Below are positions 14,567 to 22,835 of a DNA stretch of 24,365 nucleotides, in pieces. Position 1 is the stretch's first letter. Each line of letters begins with the position of its first letter. The DNA is taken from contig JAHYZB010000055.1 in the NCBI GenBank assembly GCA_019424645.1, positions 1-24,365 of the forward strand, read 5' to 3'. Source of the DNA: Oxalobacter formigenes. GTDB lineage: Bacteria > Pseudomonadota > Gammaproteobacteria > Burkholderiales > Burkholderiaceae_D. The notes under the pieces are model-generated. The model had not been told where the DNA came from. It made no database searches and saw nothing but the letters and a program-made list of their open reading frames with translations. Position numbers and translations under genes: made by a program.

Positions 14567-16470
14567 GACTTGGATATCAGGCGGGGGTCGCAAATCATCA
14601 GAACCCCCCTGTCCCGTTCGTCACGGATCAGGCGCCCTGCGCCCTGTTTCAGGCTCATGATCGCTTCAGGCAGCTGGAAATCCATGAAACCGTTGCCGCC
14701 ATCCTTTTCCAGCGCCTTGATGCGGGCAGACAAAACGGGATCATCCGGCGGTGCGAACGGCAGCTTGTCCACGACGACAAGTGAGAGGGCATCCCCCCGG
14801 ACGTCAACCCCTTCCCAGAAACTCTGGCTGCCGACCAGAACACCGTTTCCGGATCGCCGGAAGCGTTCCAGAAGATCGGTCTTGCCTGATTCTCCCTGAA
14901 CGAAAAGCGGAAACGGCAATTCCTTTTCCCTGAAGATTTCCCGCAAGCGTTCAGCAATCCGGTTCACCGCCCGCAAGGTCGTACAGAGAATGAACGCCCC
15001 GCCCCCCGCCGCCTCGATCAGCGGCATGGCGGCCTCGATCACGGCATCCGAATAATCAGGCGATTGCGGCAAGGGCATTGTCCGGGGAACGTATAAAAGG
15101 GCATGCTCGCCGTAATTGAACGGGCTTGGCCATGTTCTCGATTCGGCTTCCGACAAACCCATACGGGAAGCGAAATACGTAAAATCCTGCTTGATCGCCA
15201 GCGTCGCCGAGGTGAAAATCCACGCCCGTGGCGTCCCTTCCCGCTGCTTGTTGAACACTTCCGCAATCGACAGCGGCGTCAGGTGCAACTGAAGCGAGAG
15301 GCCGAAGGTTTCGACCCAGAGCACGTCTTCCGTCTTTTCCTCACCCTTTGCCAGAGAAAGCCATTTCCGGATGAACGCCCCCATTTCCGCGCACCGCATG
15401 CGACAGGTTTCCAGTAATTCGGAACGCTGCGCCTGCGCTTTCAACGGTTCATTCAATTCCTGCAAGGCACCTCTCAGTGCCTCGACTGCCGCGATGAATT
15501 TATCCTGTTTCGCAATCTGGTGAACCGCCTGCCGCGTCATCCCCTCGGGCATTGTCAGCCGCAACTCTTTGGACGCCTTGTCCAGCTTGCCGACCAGATC
15601 GACCCAGTCCGCTCCGTCACGTGCCTGCGCCAGCCCTTCGACCTGTGTATCCCGGCACAATTCATGAATCTGGCTCGTCGAGAAAAACTCGCCGAAAAAC
15701 GTCGTCGCAGTATCCGGCAACTGGTGCGCCTCGTCGAAAACAACCGTATTGGCCATCGGTAACAACTCGGCAACGCCGGTATCTTTCAGGACCAGATCGG
15801 CGAAAAAGAGATGGTGGTTCACGACGACAACATCTGCCTGCTGCGCCGCTTTTCTTGCCTTCATGACGAAGCAATCCTGATAATGCGGGCATTCCGTACC
15901 CGGACAGTTTTCTTTTGTCGACGTCACCAGCCCCCAGATCGATGCCGTTTCCGGCACACTCGCCAGATCGGATTTGTCACCCGTGTCCGTCATTTTGGCA
16001 AACTTCACAATATCGCGCAGATACACCGTATCCGCCTTCGTCGCCATACGCCCGTATTCAGCCGTGCGTGCCAGATGCAAATGGCAGACATAATTGGAAC
16101 GACCCTTCAACAGCGCGACCATAACCGGCGACACAAGCGCCTTGCGGACAGTCGGAATGTCCCGGAGAAAAAGCTGGTCCTGCAAGTTGCGCGTTCCGGT
16201 CGAAATGATGACCTTGCCACCCCACATCAGCGCCGGAACCAGATAGGCAAACGTCTTGCCCGTTCCCGTCCCCGCTTCCGCCACGAGTGTCTCACAACGG
16301 ACAATCGCTTTCGCAATCGCCTGCGCCATTTCCAGCTGCATCGGCCGCCCGTTATATCCCTTGACCACATTGGCAAAAGGGCCGTCCGCCCCCATCAGGC
16401 GAACAAGATCCTCCTCATACACCTTGAGGTCGTCGGAATAAACAAGATGGGCCGGTGAATCCGAATCCAA
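14455..16470 (-). CDS. yoaA: ATP-dependent DNA helicase, YoaA/DinG family (XPD-like, iron-sulfur)
   Basis: The 671-residue superfamily 2 helicase has Walker A EAGTGTGKT at residues 65-73 and DEAH at 246-249. Four cysteines that fit the XPD-type 4Fe-4S ligands are C129, C189, C194 and C200, the last three in NCPGTECPHYQDC. The C-terminal half carries SFWEGVDVRGDALSLVVVDK and the motif VI region QGAGRLIRDERDRGVL. Stretches around the cysteines and the DEAHQLPD motif are closer to E. coli YoaA than to DinG. YoaA-type helicases help clear damaged or stalled replication forks. The start is TTG at 16470, supported by GGAG 8 bases upstream; no better start lies in frame. Transcription is opposite to its neighbours on both sides. 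Confidence 0.9.
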   Translation of the reverse strand: MDSDSPAHLVYSDDLKVYEEDLVRLMGADGPFANVVKGYNGRPMQLEMAQAIAKAIVRCETLVAEAGTGTGKTFAYLVPALMWGGKVIISTGTRNLQDQLFLRDIPTVRKALVSPVMVALLKGRSNYVCHLHLARTAEYGRMATKADTVYLRDIVKFAKMTDTGDKSDLASVPETASIWGLVTSTKENCPGTECPHYQDCFVMKARKAAQQADVVVVNHHLFFADLVLKDTGVAELLPMANTVVFDEAHQLPDTATTFFGEFFSTSQIHELCRDTQVEGLAQARDGADWVDLVGKLDKASKELRLTMPEGMTRQAVHQIAKQDKFIAAVEALRGALQELNEPLKAQAQRSELLETCRMRCAEMGAFIRKWLSLAKGEEKTEDVLWVETFGLSLQLHLTPLSIAEVFNKQREGTPRAWIFTSATLAIKQDFTYFASRMGLSEAESRTWPSPFNYGEHALLYVPRTMPLPQSPDYSDAVIEAAMPLIEAAGGGAFILCTTLRAVNRIAERLREIFREKELPFPLFVQGESGKTDLLERFRRSGNGVLVGSQSFWEGVDVRGDALSLVVVDKLPFAPPDDPVLSARIKALEKDGGNGFMDFQLPEAIMSLKQGAGRLIRDERDRGVLMICDPRLISKSYGRRIWQSLPAFSRTREEKDACEFLACPPAAEKTGS

Positions 16471-16752
16471 GAAACGCTCCAGAAACTGTCGGGAAAGCCA
16501 GTCTGCCTAAACAAAACGGAAGTAACGCGACAGGATAAAAAACAGCTGCCATTTTACCCCATGATGTCCTGCCTGCCTTCCCCGGCGTCGTGCCGAAAAC
16601 AGACACTTCTGCTTCCGAAGATGGAAAGTTGTCAAAATGTAATCTAGAATATCTCCTGAAAACAATAACTTGCGAACTTTAAAAAGCGTGTGTTTTCTGT
16701 TTTGGCTGAAAAAACCTCATCTCCGACACGTCACAGCAAAGGAAATCCCTGA

Positions 16753-16992
16753 GTGAAAAAAATTAAATACTGTATTGCCTTGTTGCCGGTATTTCTCCTT
16801 TCCGGTTGCTTTGTGACCAGAAAGGCACCATCGTGCGGATGAAATCCGAACGCGAAAACCATAACCGGCAGATCCGTGAATGGACAAGCAATATGAACCA
16901 TCCTGGTCGCCAGATCCAGTCCTCTGGACGACAATTCCCACGTTTACCGGACCCCGGAAGAAGCATATAACGATTTCGGGCATGGTTATAAA
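16753..16992 (+). pseudogene. Decayed third member of the adjacent lipoprotein family
   Basis: GTG 16753, with AAGGA about 10 bases before it, opens a perfect lipoprotein signal (KKIKYCIALLPVFLLSGC), but the frame stops at TGA 16840-16842. The next frame then reads TIVRMKSERENHNRQI followed by REWTSNM. This lines up with TVKRLKNERNDMAWNI and ESAQEEM of the intact gene at 17765. Back in the first frame, SHVYRTPEEAYNDF (about 16937-16978) matches the family C-terminus SRVVNMTPQEAYKFY. The segment equivalent to DFREMTPEQRAKTVCE is missing, as is most of the middle. The copy is thus shortened by deletions and frameshifts. It lies directly upstream of the 26-bp palindrome and the two intact genes. 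Confidence 0.65.
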
Positions 16993-17016
16993 TGGCCATT
17001 CCGGACTGGATTGCAG

Positions 17017-17042
17017 GCAAAGCCTGTCCGGACAGGCTTTGC
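17017..17042. repeat. Perfect 26-bp palindrome
   Basis: GCAAAGCCTGTCC followed by its exact reverse complement GGACAGGCTTTGC, with no spacer. It lies between the pseudogene remnant and the start at 17070. No T-run follows on either side, so it is not a standard intrinsic terminator. It could be an operator, a transcript-stabilising hairpin or a dispersed repeat unit. Confidence 0.75.
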
Positions 17043-17069
17043 AAGGATTTCAGGTAAAAACACATTAAA

Positions 17070-17555
17070 ATGAAAAAAAACGCTTACGCCATCATTCTGG
17101 CATCCACCCTCCTCACAGGATGTGCAAGCATTGAGGATTTCAGGAAAATGACGCCTGACGAGCGCGCAAACATGGTTTGTGAAGCCGACAGCAGACTGAG
17201 ACAACTCCGGAAAGAAAAAGACCTGCTAACGCAATCCATCCAGTCCTCACAAGAAGCCCTTTCCCGGGGATACAGGCTGCACAGGGAATGCAAGGACATC
17301 GAGGTATATGGCGATTCGACCACCGTCTGCAAGGAAACACGCGGGAAAACCATCTGCAAGGAACACCGGCCTGTTTCGACCAGAACGGAATGCAATGACA
17401 TTCCTGTTGCCATCGATTCGAAACTGGAAAAAGAAAACATCCGGAACTGGACAAAAAGCACCCGGCAACTCGACAAGGAAACCCGTTCCGTCCGGACTGC
17501 CTGTTATTCCCGCATCGTCAAAATGACGCCAGAACAGGCGTATGAACATTATTGA
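17070..17555 (+). CDS. Small lipoprotein, member 1 of a tandem family
   Basis: The 161-residue protein has a lipoprotein signal peptide and lipobox LLTGC (C18 becomes the lipidated residue). DFRKMTPDERANMVCE follows at 23-38, then a charged helical region of about 40 residues and a Cys-rich central insert. The C-terminal motif CYSRIVKMTPEQAYEHY is at 145-161. Two MTPxx elements thus stand near both ends. Cysteines 37 and 145 are shared with the neighbour at 17765, which suggests disulfide bonds outside the inner membrane. The asparagine after the lipidated cysteine is absent (CAS), so outer membrane sorting is plausible. I do not recognise the family. The Shine-Dalgarno site is weak (AGG about 17 bases upstream); the palindrome at 17017 lies in the leader. 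Confidence 0.82.
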   Translation: MKKNAYAIILASTLLTGCASIEDFRKMTPDERANMVCEADSRLRQLRKEKDLLTQSIQSSQEALSRGYRLHRECKDIEVYGDSTTVCKETRGKTICKEHRPVSTRTECNDIPVAIDSKLEKENIRNWTKSTRQLDKETRSVRTACYSRIVKMTPEQAYEHY

Positions 17556-17594
17556 CGGCACACCTGATCCTGTAAAAACAAATCCCGCTGCCAG

Positions 17595-17630
17595 CCCCTG
17601 CCATCCGCGATGGGGGAGCGTTCCCTTTTT
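17595..17630 (+). terminator. Weak terminator-like hairpin between the two lipoprotein genes
   Basis: CCATC (17601-17605) pairs with GATGG (17609-17613). The stem can extend through CCC/GGG past a two-base bulge. A T5 run at 17626-17630 follows after about ten bases, farther than ideal. Confidence 0.3.
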
Positions 17631-17764
17631 CACCCCGGAATTAAAAAACATCAAGCCATCAGTATGGACAATCCCATATGCTGTATCACCTGTCTTTTCG
17701 TTTCAATCATGAAACCAGGCTGAAAACCATAGCTGTTGTTACGCCACATCCGGAGAAACCGAAA

Positions 17765-18211
17765 ATGAAAACAAGCTCTTATTGCATTTTCTTGCCACTG
17801 TTATTCCTTTTCGGTTGCACGACAGTACAGGATTTCAGGGAAATGACGCCAGAACAAAGGGCAAAAACAGTATGCGAGGAAGAGGCAACGGTCAAACGCC
17901 TCAAAAATGAAAGAAATGACATGGCATGGAATATCGAATCCGCACAGGAAGAAATGCTTCGCGGATACACGTTCGACGAGGGATGCCAGCCATTCGCCTC
18001 TTCCGGCAATTTCGACAACAATCCGGGCCCGTATTGCGACAATTTCACGATGCCAGCCAATCCCGGCACACAAAAGCAGGAACTCGAAAACTGGAAAGCA
18101 ACACTGAACCGGCTTGATAATGAGCTTCAGGTTGCCCGCTCATCCTGTTATTCGCGCGTGGTCAACATGACGCCGCAAGAAGCCTACAAATTCTATTGCG
18201 GCGACAATTGA
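17765..18211 (+). CDS. Small lipoprotein, member 2 of the tandem family
   Basis: The 148-residue paralogue of the protein at 17070 has a signal peptide with lipobox LFGC (C18). DFREMTPEQRAKTVCE sits at the same residues 23-38 as in its neighbour. A charged helix with RLKNERNDMAWNIES follows, then a Gly/Pro/Asn-rich central part and the C-terminal CYSRVVNMTPQEAYKFY at 128-144 plus a four-residue tail. The start at ATG 17765 is chosen over the longer frame from 17678 because GGAGA lies about 9 bases upstream and a complete signal peptide begins there. The centre differs from member 1 in length and sequence while the ends are conserved, so the ends probably form the fold or the partner-binding part. 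Function unknown. Confidence 0.83.
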   Translation: MKTSSYCIFLPLLFLFGCTTVQDFREMTPEQRAKTVCEEEATVKRLKNERNDMAWNIESAQEEMLRGYTFDEGCQPFASSGNFDNNPGPYCDNFTMPANPGTQKQELENWKATLNRLDNELQVARSSCYSRVVNMTPQEAYKFYCGDN

Positions 18212-18242
18212 ACTTGCAAGAACATTCTTTGGCATCATTGAC

Positions 18243-18268
18243 GAACCGGTGCATGACCAAACCGGTTC
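18243..18268. repeat. Inverted repeat between convergent genes
   Basis: GAACCGGT (18243-18250) and ACCGGTTC (18261-18268) form an eight-pair stem with a ten-base loop. It is located 32 bases after the lipoprotein stop. There is no T-run, so it may be a factor-dependent terminator or a transcript-stabilising hairpin. Confidence 0.4.
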
Positions 18269-18362
18269 AGCTCCTTTGTGACGTGCAGACACAATCGATA
18301 AATCGAACCAGATTCAAAAATTGAGCGCAAGGCTGTCTCTGACAGTTGATCGGACAAACGGT

Positions 18363-20399
18363 TTATTCTTTATCATTTAACAGCGGGATCTGCTCAACTA
18401 CTTTTTTTGCACCCCAGTAACTTAAATGGGGTCCGCCATTGTAATAGCCCCCTTCCTTGCCGATGATTTTGCAGTGATGTGGTGAATCACAGAAAATGTC
18501 CGTTTGCCTGACCTTGTACAAATTTTTCTGGTCGGGAATATACCTATCGAGTCTGGCATTATATTTCATCGCCTCCTCATACACTCCACCTTCGGAATAC
18601 GTTACAGGCAAATCAGCCGATTTATGTTTTCTCATCCATGTCGTTACTGTTTTCTCCACACTCTGCCCCGGGTTTACCGGCATATAAATGAGTGTAACCT
18701 TATGTCCCAAAGACAACAGGGCCTTGATATTGTCCGCATAAGATTGCCATATTTCATCCTCTGCAGATGGATCGATCGTCCCTCCAGCGAAGCCGTCCCG
18801 GGCTTTTCCGACAGGATCGTCGAGTCTGGGTTTCCCTTTTACAAAATTATCCAGTGCGGCGGATATCACGATATTCTTCTTATCCTTGAATCCCCGAATC
18901 GTCTCCCATCTTTTCTCATTCACGATGGAACACTCCGGTGCAGTCCCAAACCACCATTTGGATGAAATAAACGGACACTGTCCATGCGTCAGGACAATGA
19001 GACCTTTATTTTGCTGCATCAGTTTTTCATGCAAGGCATAATCGAGTGAGCCTTCAAAACTGTCGCCAATCGATACCCAGCTTTCATCACCGAAACGACA
19101 GGCTTCTTCGCTCGTTCTGCCGAAACACATCTGCACCTGCTTGCCTGAAGCAAGATGTGTCCCGGGTTCCGGACTCGTAAGACGTGTGGATTCCGGAATT
19201 TTGTATATGTCATACAGTTTTTCAAGGCCTGCCAGTTTGTTGCCGAAACCGTCATGTGCAATGGCGGTGAATGCAAATGCACCACAAGCCGTCCAGACAG
19301 CGACGAGAACTCCCAGCTTGAGCGGCCCCATCCGTTTTTTTCTGAAAGGTGATTCGATGAAGCGGTAAGACAACCATGAAAGTACCAGACAAACGAGACA
19401 GAGCAGGACAAATTGTTCCGTCCGTATGCGTTCATACTTGATATACCGGAAATAAACGAAAAGAGGCTGGTGCCACAGGTAAATGGAATAAGAAATGACA
19501 CCGATGAAAACAACCGGTTTCCACGAAAAAACAAACGTCACACCATCACGGTCGTGAGAAAACAGGATAAACAGGACTGTTCCGAGAACCGGTATCAGCG
19601 TAATGAATGAAGGATGTGCAACTTTGTCATCAATCAGGAAAAGACCGCCAAGCACAAGCAAAATGCCTGCCATCGGCAACCATCTCCAGACAGGATGATT
19701 CCGGATTTTCCCAACCAGAACATCCCGTTCGATCAGAACGATAAGACCGCCGAACATCAGTTCCCATGCACGCGTTGGCAACAGATAAAAGGAAAAATCC
19801 GGATAACGGCCGGTTGTCCACTGCGCAAAACAGAGAGAAACAACTGATAAAACCACCAAAATCCAGAATGTATTCGAACGGAAATAACGATAAACAAACC
19901 AGAAGAAAACCGGATAAAGCATGTAAAACTGCCACTCAACCGCCAGACTCCAGGTATGCAATAATGGTTTGTAAATACTGGAATCCGACATGTAAGCCGT
20001 ATCGCCATAGAAAAAGAAATTGGAACCAAAATAAAGCGCCGATTTGAGAGACTGCGCAAACTGCATAAGCTCTGCCGGGAAAAGCAGCAGATAAGCGCCC
20101 ACTGTGGCAACCCCCAGCACGATGAGAAAAACCGGGATGATTCTTTTTGCCCGCCGGATGTAAAAATCACGGAAAGAAAAAGTCTGGTTGTCCATAGCAG
20201 ACTTGATCATTGCCGTAATCAGGAAACCCGACAGAACGAAAAAAACATCAACCCCGAGAAAACCACCCCTGAACAGATTTTGTCGGGTAAAAAAAGTATG
20301 TTCAAAAAGAGGATAGGAAACAAGATTCACATGATAAAAGAGCACAGCAATCACAGCCAGCGCCCTTAATCCATCCAGCTCCTTCCGATACTGCAACAT
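18363..20399 (-). CDS. OafA-like membrane acyltransferase with C-terminal SGNH domain
   Basis: The 678-residue protein has about ten membrane helices in its first 380 residues. Acyltransferase-3 signatures are ELDGLRALAVIAVLFYH (catalytic-type H23), GGFLGVDVFFVLSGFLI, RRAKRIIP (82-89) and SLAVEWQFY (151-159). The C-terminal 290 residues form a periplasmic SGNH-like domain with GDS at 445-447 and HLSYWGA starting at H658. Proteins of this type O-acetylate surface polysaccharides such as O-antigen. The usual Asp three residues before the catalytic His is replaced by Gly (NGGPH). The ATG at 20399 has GGGG about 6 bases upstream and a promoter-like pair just beyond. The gene is AT-richer than the rnf genes next to it. 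The target glycan is unknown. Confidence 0.88.
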   Translation of the reverse strand: MLQYRKELDGLRALAVIAVLFYHVNLVSYPLFEHTFFTRQNLFRGGFLGVDVFFVLSGFLITAMIKSAMDNQTFSFRDFYIRRAKRIIPVFLIVLGVATVGAYLLLFPAELMQFAQSLKSALYFGSNFFFYGDTAYMSDSSIYKPLLHTWSLAVEWQFYMLYPVFFWFVYRYFRSNTFWILVVLSVVSLCFAQWTTGRYPDFSFYLLPTRAWELMFGGLIVLIERDVLVGKIRNHPVWRWLPMAGILLVLGGLFLIDDKVAHPSFITLIPVLGTVLFILFSHDRDGVTFVFSWKPVVFIGVISYSIYLWHQPLFVYFRYIKYERIRTEQFVLLCLVCLVLSWLSYRFIESPFRKKRMGPLKLGVLVAVWTACGAFAFTAIAHDGFGNKLAGLEKLYDIYKIPESTRLTSPEPGTHLASGKQVQMCFGRTSEEACRFGDESWVSIGDSFEGSLDYALHEKLMQQNKGLIVLTHGQCPFISSKWWFGTAPECSIVNEKRWETIRGFKDKKNIVISAALDNFVKGKPRLDDPVGKARDGFAGGTIDPSAEDEIWQSYADNIKALLSLGHKVTLIYMPVNPGQSVEKTVTTWMRKHKSADLPVTYSEGGVYEEAMKYNARLDRYIPDQKNLYKVRQTDIFCDSPHHCKIIGKEGGYYNGGPHLSYWGAKKVVEQIPLLNDKE

Positions 20400-20429
20400 A
20401 TAAGCCCCAAAGGTTTAAAAAAAGGAAAC

Positions 20430-20458
20430 ATTTTAGCTTATAAGACATTGACTGGAAA
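20430..20458 (-). promoter_or_regulatory. Probable promoter of the acyltransferase gene
   Basis: On the minus strand TTTCCA (20453-20458) and TAAAAT (20430-20435) are 17 bases apart, about 30 bases from the start codon. This suggests the acyltransferase gene is not simply the tail of the rnf operon. Confidence 0.4.
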
Positions 20459-20481
20459 CAACTCGGAAATAAACAGATTGT

Positions 20482-21558
20482 TCATTCCACAGCAACATCT
20501 GGCCGGCGTTGCCGCATAAAAAAACCACCGATACACCAGACAATGTACACAAAGACCAGATACATGATCCATTCGCGATGATGCAGCCAGATCACGATCC
20601 CCGTCGTGCACAAGATGGCCACTGTCAGACCGATACCCTGAACGATCCGCGCTGCAAGCCTGCTTTTCCCTCCCCATACACGTGGACGGAATACCCAGTC
20701 AACCGGAACGACGAAAGCATTCAACAGGAGAATGGAATAAGACATGTATTCATGCTTCACCCCGAAAGCGATGCACATCACCGCAACCGCACCGATCATG
20801 GCACCGTAATACAGCCGTCCGATGAACGTGGAAGAACTCGTCGGCATATCCGTTGCCATGTAAATGGCTCCGAGCAGCACCCCCGCCAGTGAAAAACGGT
20901 ACTCCCCGTCAGGCAGCAGCATGAAAAGCACCGTGAACGACACCGTCAGCGCGACAGGAATATGCCAGCTGATCCGGTTTTTAAGCAGCAGGTAAACCCC
21001 GCCGAGCACCAGCAGGACGACGGAATACTCCCCGATAGCGCCGCTTCCCCTGAAAATCAGGCTGCCCAAAAAGGTGTCCGGCAACCAGTCAAGACTGGAA
21101 ACATGGACGGCATCAGACCGGTACCAGATCGCCCCGGAAGTCATGATCGCCGGGAAAAACACCGTCATGAATTCCCGGCCGACCAGTGCCGGATTGAAAC
21201 GGTTGCGCCCCAGACCACCCGCCAGCAACTTCCCGAACAGGACCGCCATCGCCCCGCCGAATGCGACAATGTAAAGTGGCGTGAACGGTGCCAGCGTACA
21301 GGCCAGCAAGGTACCAGTCACCAGCGCGGAACCATCGGAAAGGGACGCCGTCTTGCCGACATAAAGCCGGGAAAACAAAAATTCGGTCGCAACGGCACTG
21401 CCACAAGCCACGAGAATCACCATAACCGGTTCCATACCGAACGCCAGCCAGGCCATGAAACAGACCGGTAACAAGGCAAACAGCACGTCCGCCATGATTT
21501 TTGAAACCGAATCGGTCGTGCGCAAAAAAGGAGGCAAAGGCAAGCGTGGTAGCGTCAT
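20482..21558 (-). CDS. rnfD: Rnf electron transport complex subunit D
   Basis: The 358-residue polytopic membrane protein of the RnfD/NqrB family has SDGSALVTGTLL (74-85), GRNRFNPALVGREF (117-130), ISWHIPVAL (196-204) and AIYMATDMPTSS (231-242), all typical of RnfD. RnfD is a flavoprotein of the inner membrane Rnf complex, which couples electron flow between ferredoxin and NAD to ion transport. Most RnfD proteins carry FMN on a Thr within a D-x-x-S-G-A-T-like motif; here the corresponding place reads DAVHVSS (149-155). The start at ATG 21558 overlaps the rnfC stop (ATGA); the longer upstream frame is rnfC sequence. No other rnf gene follows within the window. Confidence 0.9.
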   Translation of the reverse strand: MTLPRLPLPPFLRTTDSVSKIMADVLFALLPVCFMAWLAFGMEPVMVILVACGSAVATEFLFSRLYVGKTASLSDGSALVTGTLLACTLAPFTPLYIVAFGGAMAVLFGKLLAGGLGRNRFNPALVGREFMTVFFPAIMTSGAIWYRSDAVHVSSLDWLPDTFLGSLIFRGSGAIGEYSVVLLVLGGVYLLLKNRISWHIPVALTVSFTVLFMLLPDGEYRFSLAGVLLGAIYMATDMPTSSSTFIGRLYYGAMIGAVAVMCIAFGVKHEYMSYSILLLNAFVVPVDWVFRPRVWGGKSRLAARIVQGIGLTVAILCTTGIVIWLHHREWIMYLVFVYIVWCIGGFFMRQRRPDVAVE

Positions 21559-22835
21559 GACGGGCTCCCTTCCCGAAGCCGGGCCTTGCCTGAGAAAATC
21601 GACGCCATCAACGGCACATTGGAAGGGCAAACCGATTCACACGCCCCGCATTCCACACACAGGTTCACATCGTACCGCTTCATCATGGCGAGATTTCCGA
21701 GTCGCCAGCCTTCGGCGTATTTCAGCGGCATCAGCCGCATGGGACAGGCGTCGATGCACCGGCCGCAACCGATACAGTTTTCCCGATCGACCGTTTGCCG
21801 TTCAAACACCAGCACGCCATTCGTCCCCTTCGTGACCGGCGACGACCAGTCCGTCACCAGCCTGCCCATCATCGGGCCACCGAGAACGATCGTATAACGT
21901 TCTGGCCTTATGCCCATCTGTTCCAGTACATACCCGACCGGCGTACCGATCGGCACCTCGATATTGCCGGGATGTCCCACCCCTTCTCCCGATACGGTCA
22001 GAATGCGCGAGACGACAGGGCGTTTTTCCACCACCGCCTGATATGCGGCATAAACCGTCGCCACATTGCTGACGACAATCCCTTCCCCTGCTGCGTGCCG
22101 CGGTGGAGCCAATTCCAGCCCGGTAACGGCACAGACCAGTTGCCACTGGCTGCCCTGCGGATACCCGCCTGACACCACCTTTACACGGAAGCCAGCATAA
22201 CGCGGCTGCGTCAGGAAAGGGGCAAAAACCGCTTCCAGCTCCCGGTTCTTTTCCTCAATCGCAATTACGACCTCTTTTGCACGCAAAAGCGTGTTGACGA
22301 GCCGGATGCCTTCGAAAAACGCTTGGGTACGTTCGCGCATCACGGCATAATCCGCCGTCAGATAAGGCTCGCATTCGACCCCGTTGATAATGAACGTTTT
22401 GATATTCTCACCGGCAACGCGATATTTGAGGGCAGCAGGAAACTGCGCACCGCCCGCCCCGACGATCCCGGCCTCTTCAATCGCCTGCAAAAGGGCTTCG
22501 GGAGACGGATCGTCCCTTTCTTCATCCTGCAAACCGATACAGTCGTTTTGAAAATCATTCTGCAAAACCAGCATCGGCACTTTTTCCCCACCTGCCCCGG
22601 AAAAGTCCCTGACACCGACCACCGTGCCGGAAACCGATGCATGCACGTTTGCCGAAAAAGCGTCCTTCCGTTCGGCAACCAGTTGATACTTCATCACCCG
22701 TTCGCCTTCACGAACGACTGGACGGGCGAAATGGCCACGATAAGCGGACATCGGCATATACAGAAAAGGGGAATCCGCCAGACGTCTCACCGGCTGCCCC
22801 TTCGTCATTTTTGTCAACAACGCTTCCCGGTTCAT
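21555..22835 (-). CDS. rnfC: Rnf electron transport complex subunit C
   Basis: The 426-residue protein has an N-terminal barrel-sandwich-like part and the nucleotide/flavin-binding region with IVGAGGAQFPAALKYR and INGVECEPYLTADYAVM. Two 4Fe-4S motifs lie near the end: CIGCGRCIDACP (354-365) and CVECGACESVCP (393-404). RnfC is the peripheral cytosolic subunit that exchanges electrons with NADH. The ATG at 22835 is chosen because GGGAGG lies 7 bases upstream and it forms an ATGA overlap with the apbE stop. The frame also extends five codons further upstream, without support. The 3' end overlaps rnfD by four bases. Length is that of the short RnfC form, without the long Ala/Lys-rich C-terminal tail of enterobacterial RnfC. 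Confidence 0.93.
   Translation of the reverse strand: MNREALLTKMTKGQPVRRLADSPFLYMPMSAYRGHFARPVVREGERVMKYQLVAERKDAFSANVHASVSGTVVGVRDFSGAGGEKVPMLVLQNDFQNDCIGLQDEERDDPSPEALLQAIEEAGIVGAGGAQFPAALKYRVAGENIKTFIINGVECEPYLTADYAVMRERTQAFFEGIRLVNTLLRAKEVVIAIEEKNRELEAVFAPFLTQPRYAGFRVKVVSGGYPQGSQWQLVCAVTGLELAPPRHAAGEGIVVSNVATVYAAYQAVVEKRPVVSRILTVSGEGVGHPGNIEVPIGTPVGYVLEQMGIRPERYTIVLGGPMMGRLVTDWSSPVTKGTNGVLVFERQTVDRENCIGCGRCIDACPMRLMPLKYAEGWRLGNLAMMKRYDVNLCVECGACESVCPSNVPLMASIFSGKARLREGSPS

Noticed and set aside
14198..14593. Minus-strand open frame between the MATE gene and yoaA.
   Set aside because: It has no start site, overlaps the yoaA 3' end in another frame, and its composition looks random.
15811..16458. 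Long plus-strand open frame inside yoaA.
   Set aside because: Antisense to conserved helicase motifs; the Arg/His-rich product is typical of shadow frames.
20399..20482. Acyltransferase as the fifth gene of the rnf operon.
   Set aside because: The gap contains a promoter-like pair and the functions are unrelated; read-through cannot be excluded but is not needed.
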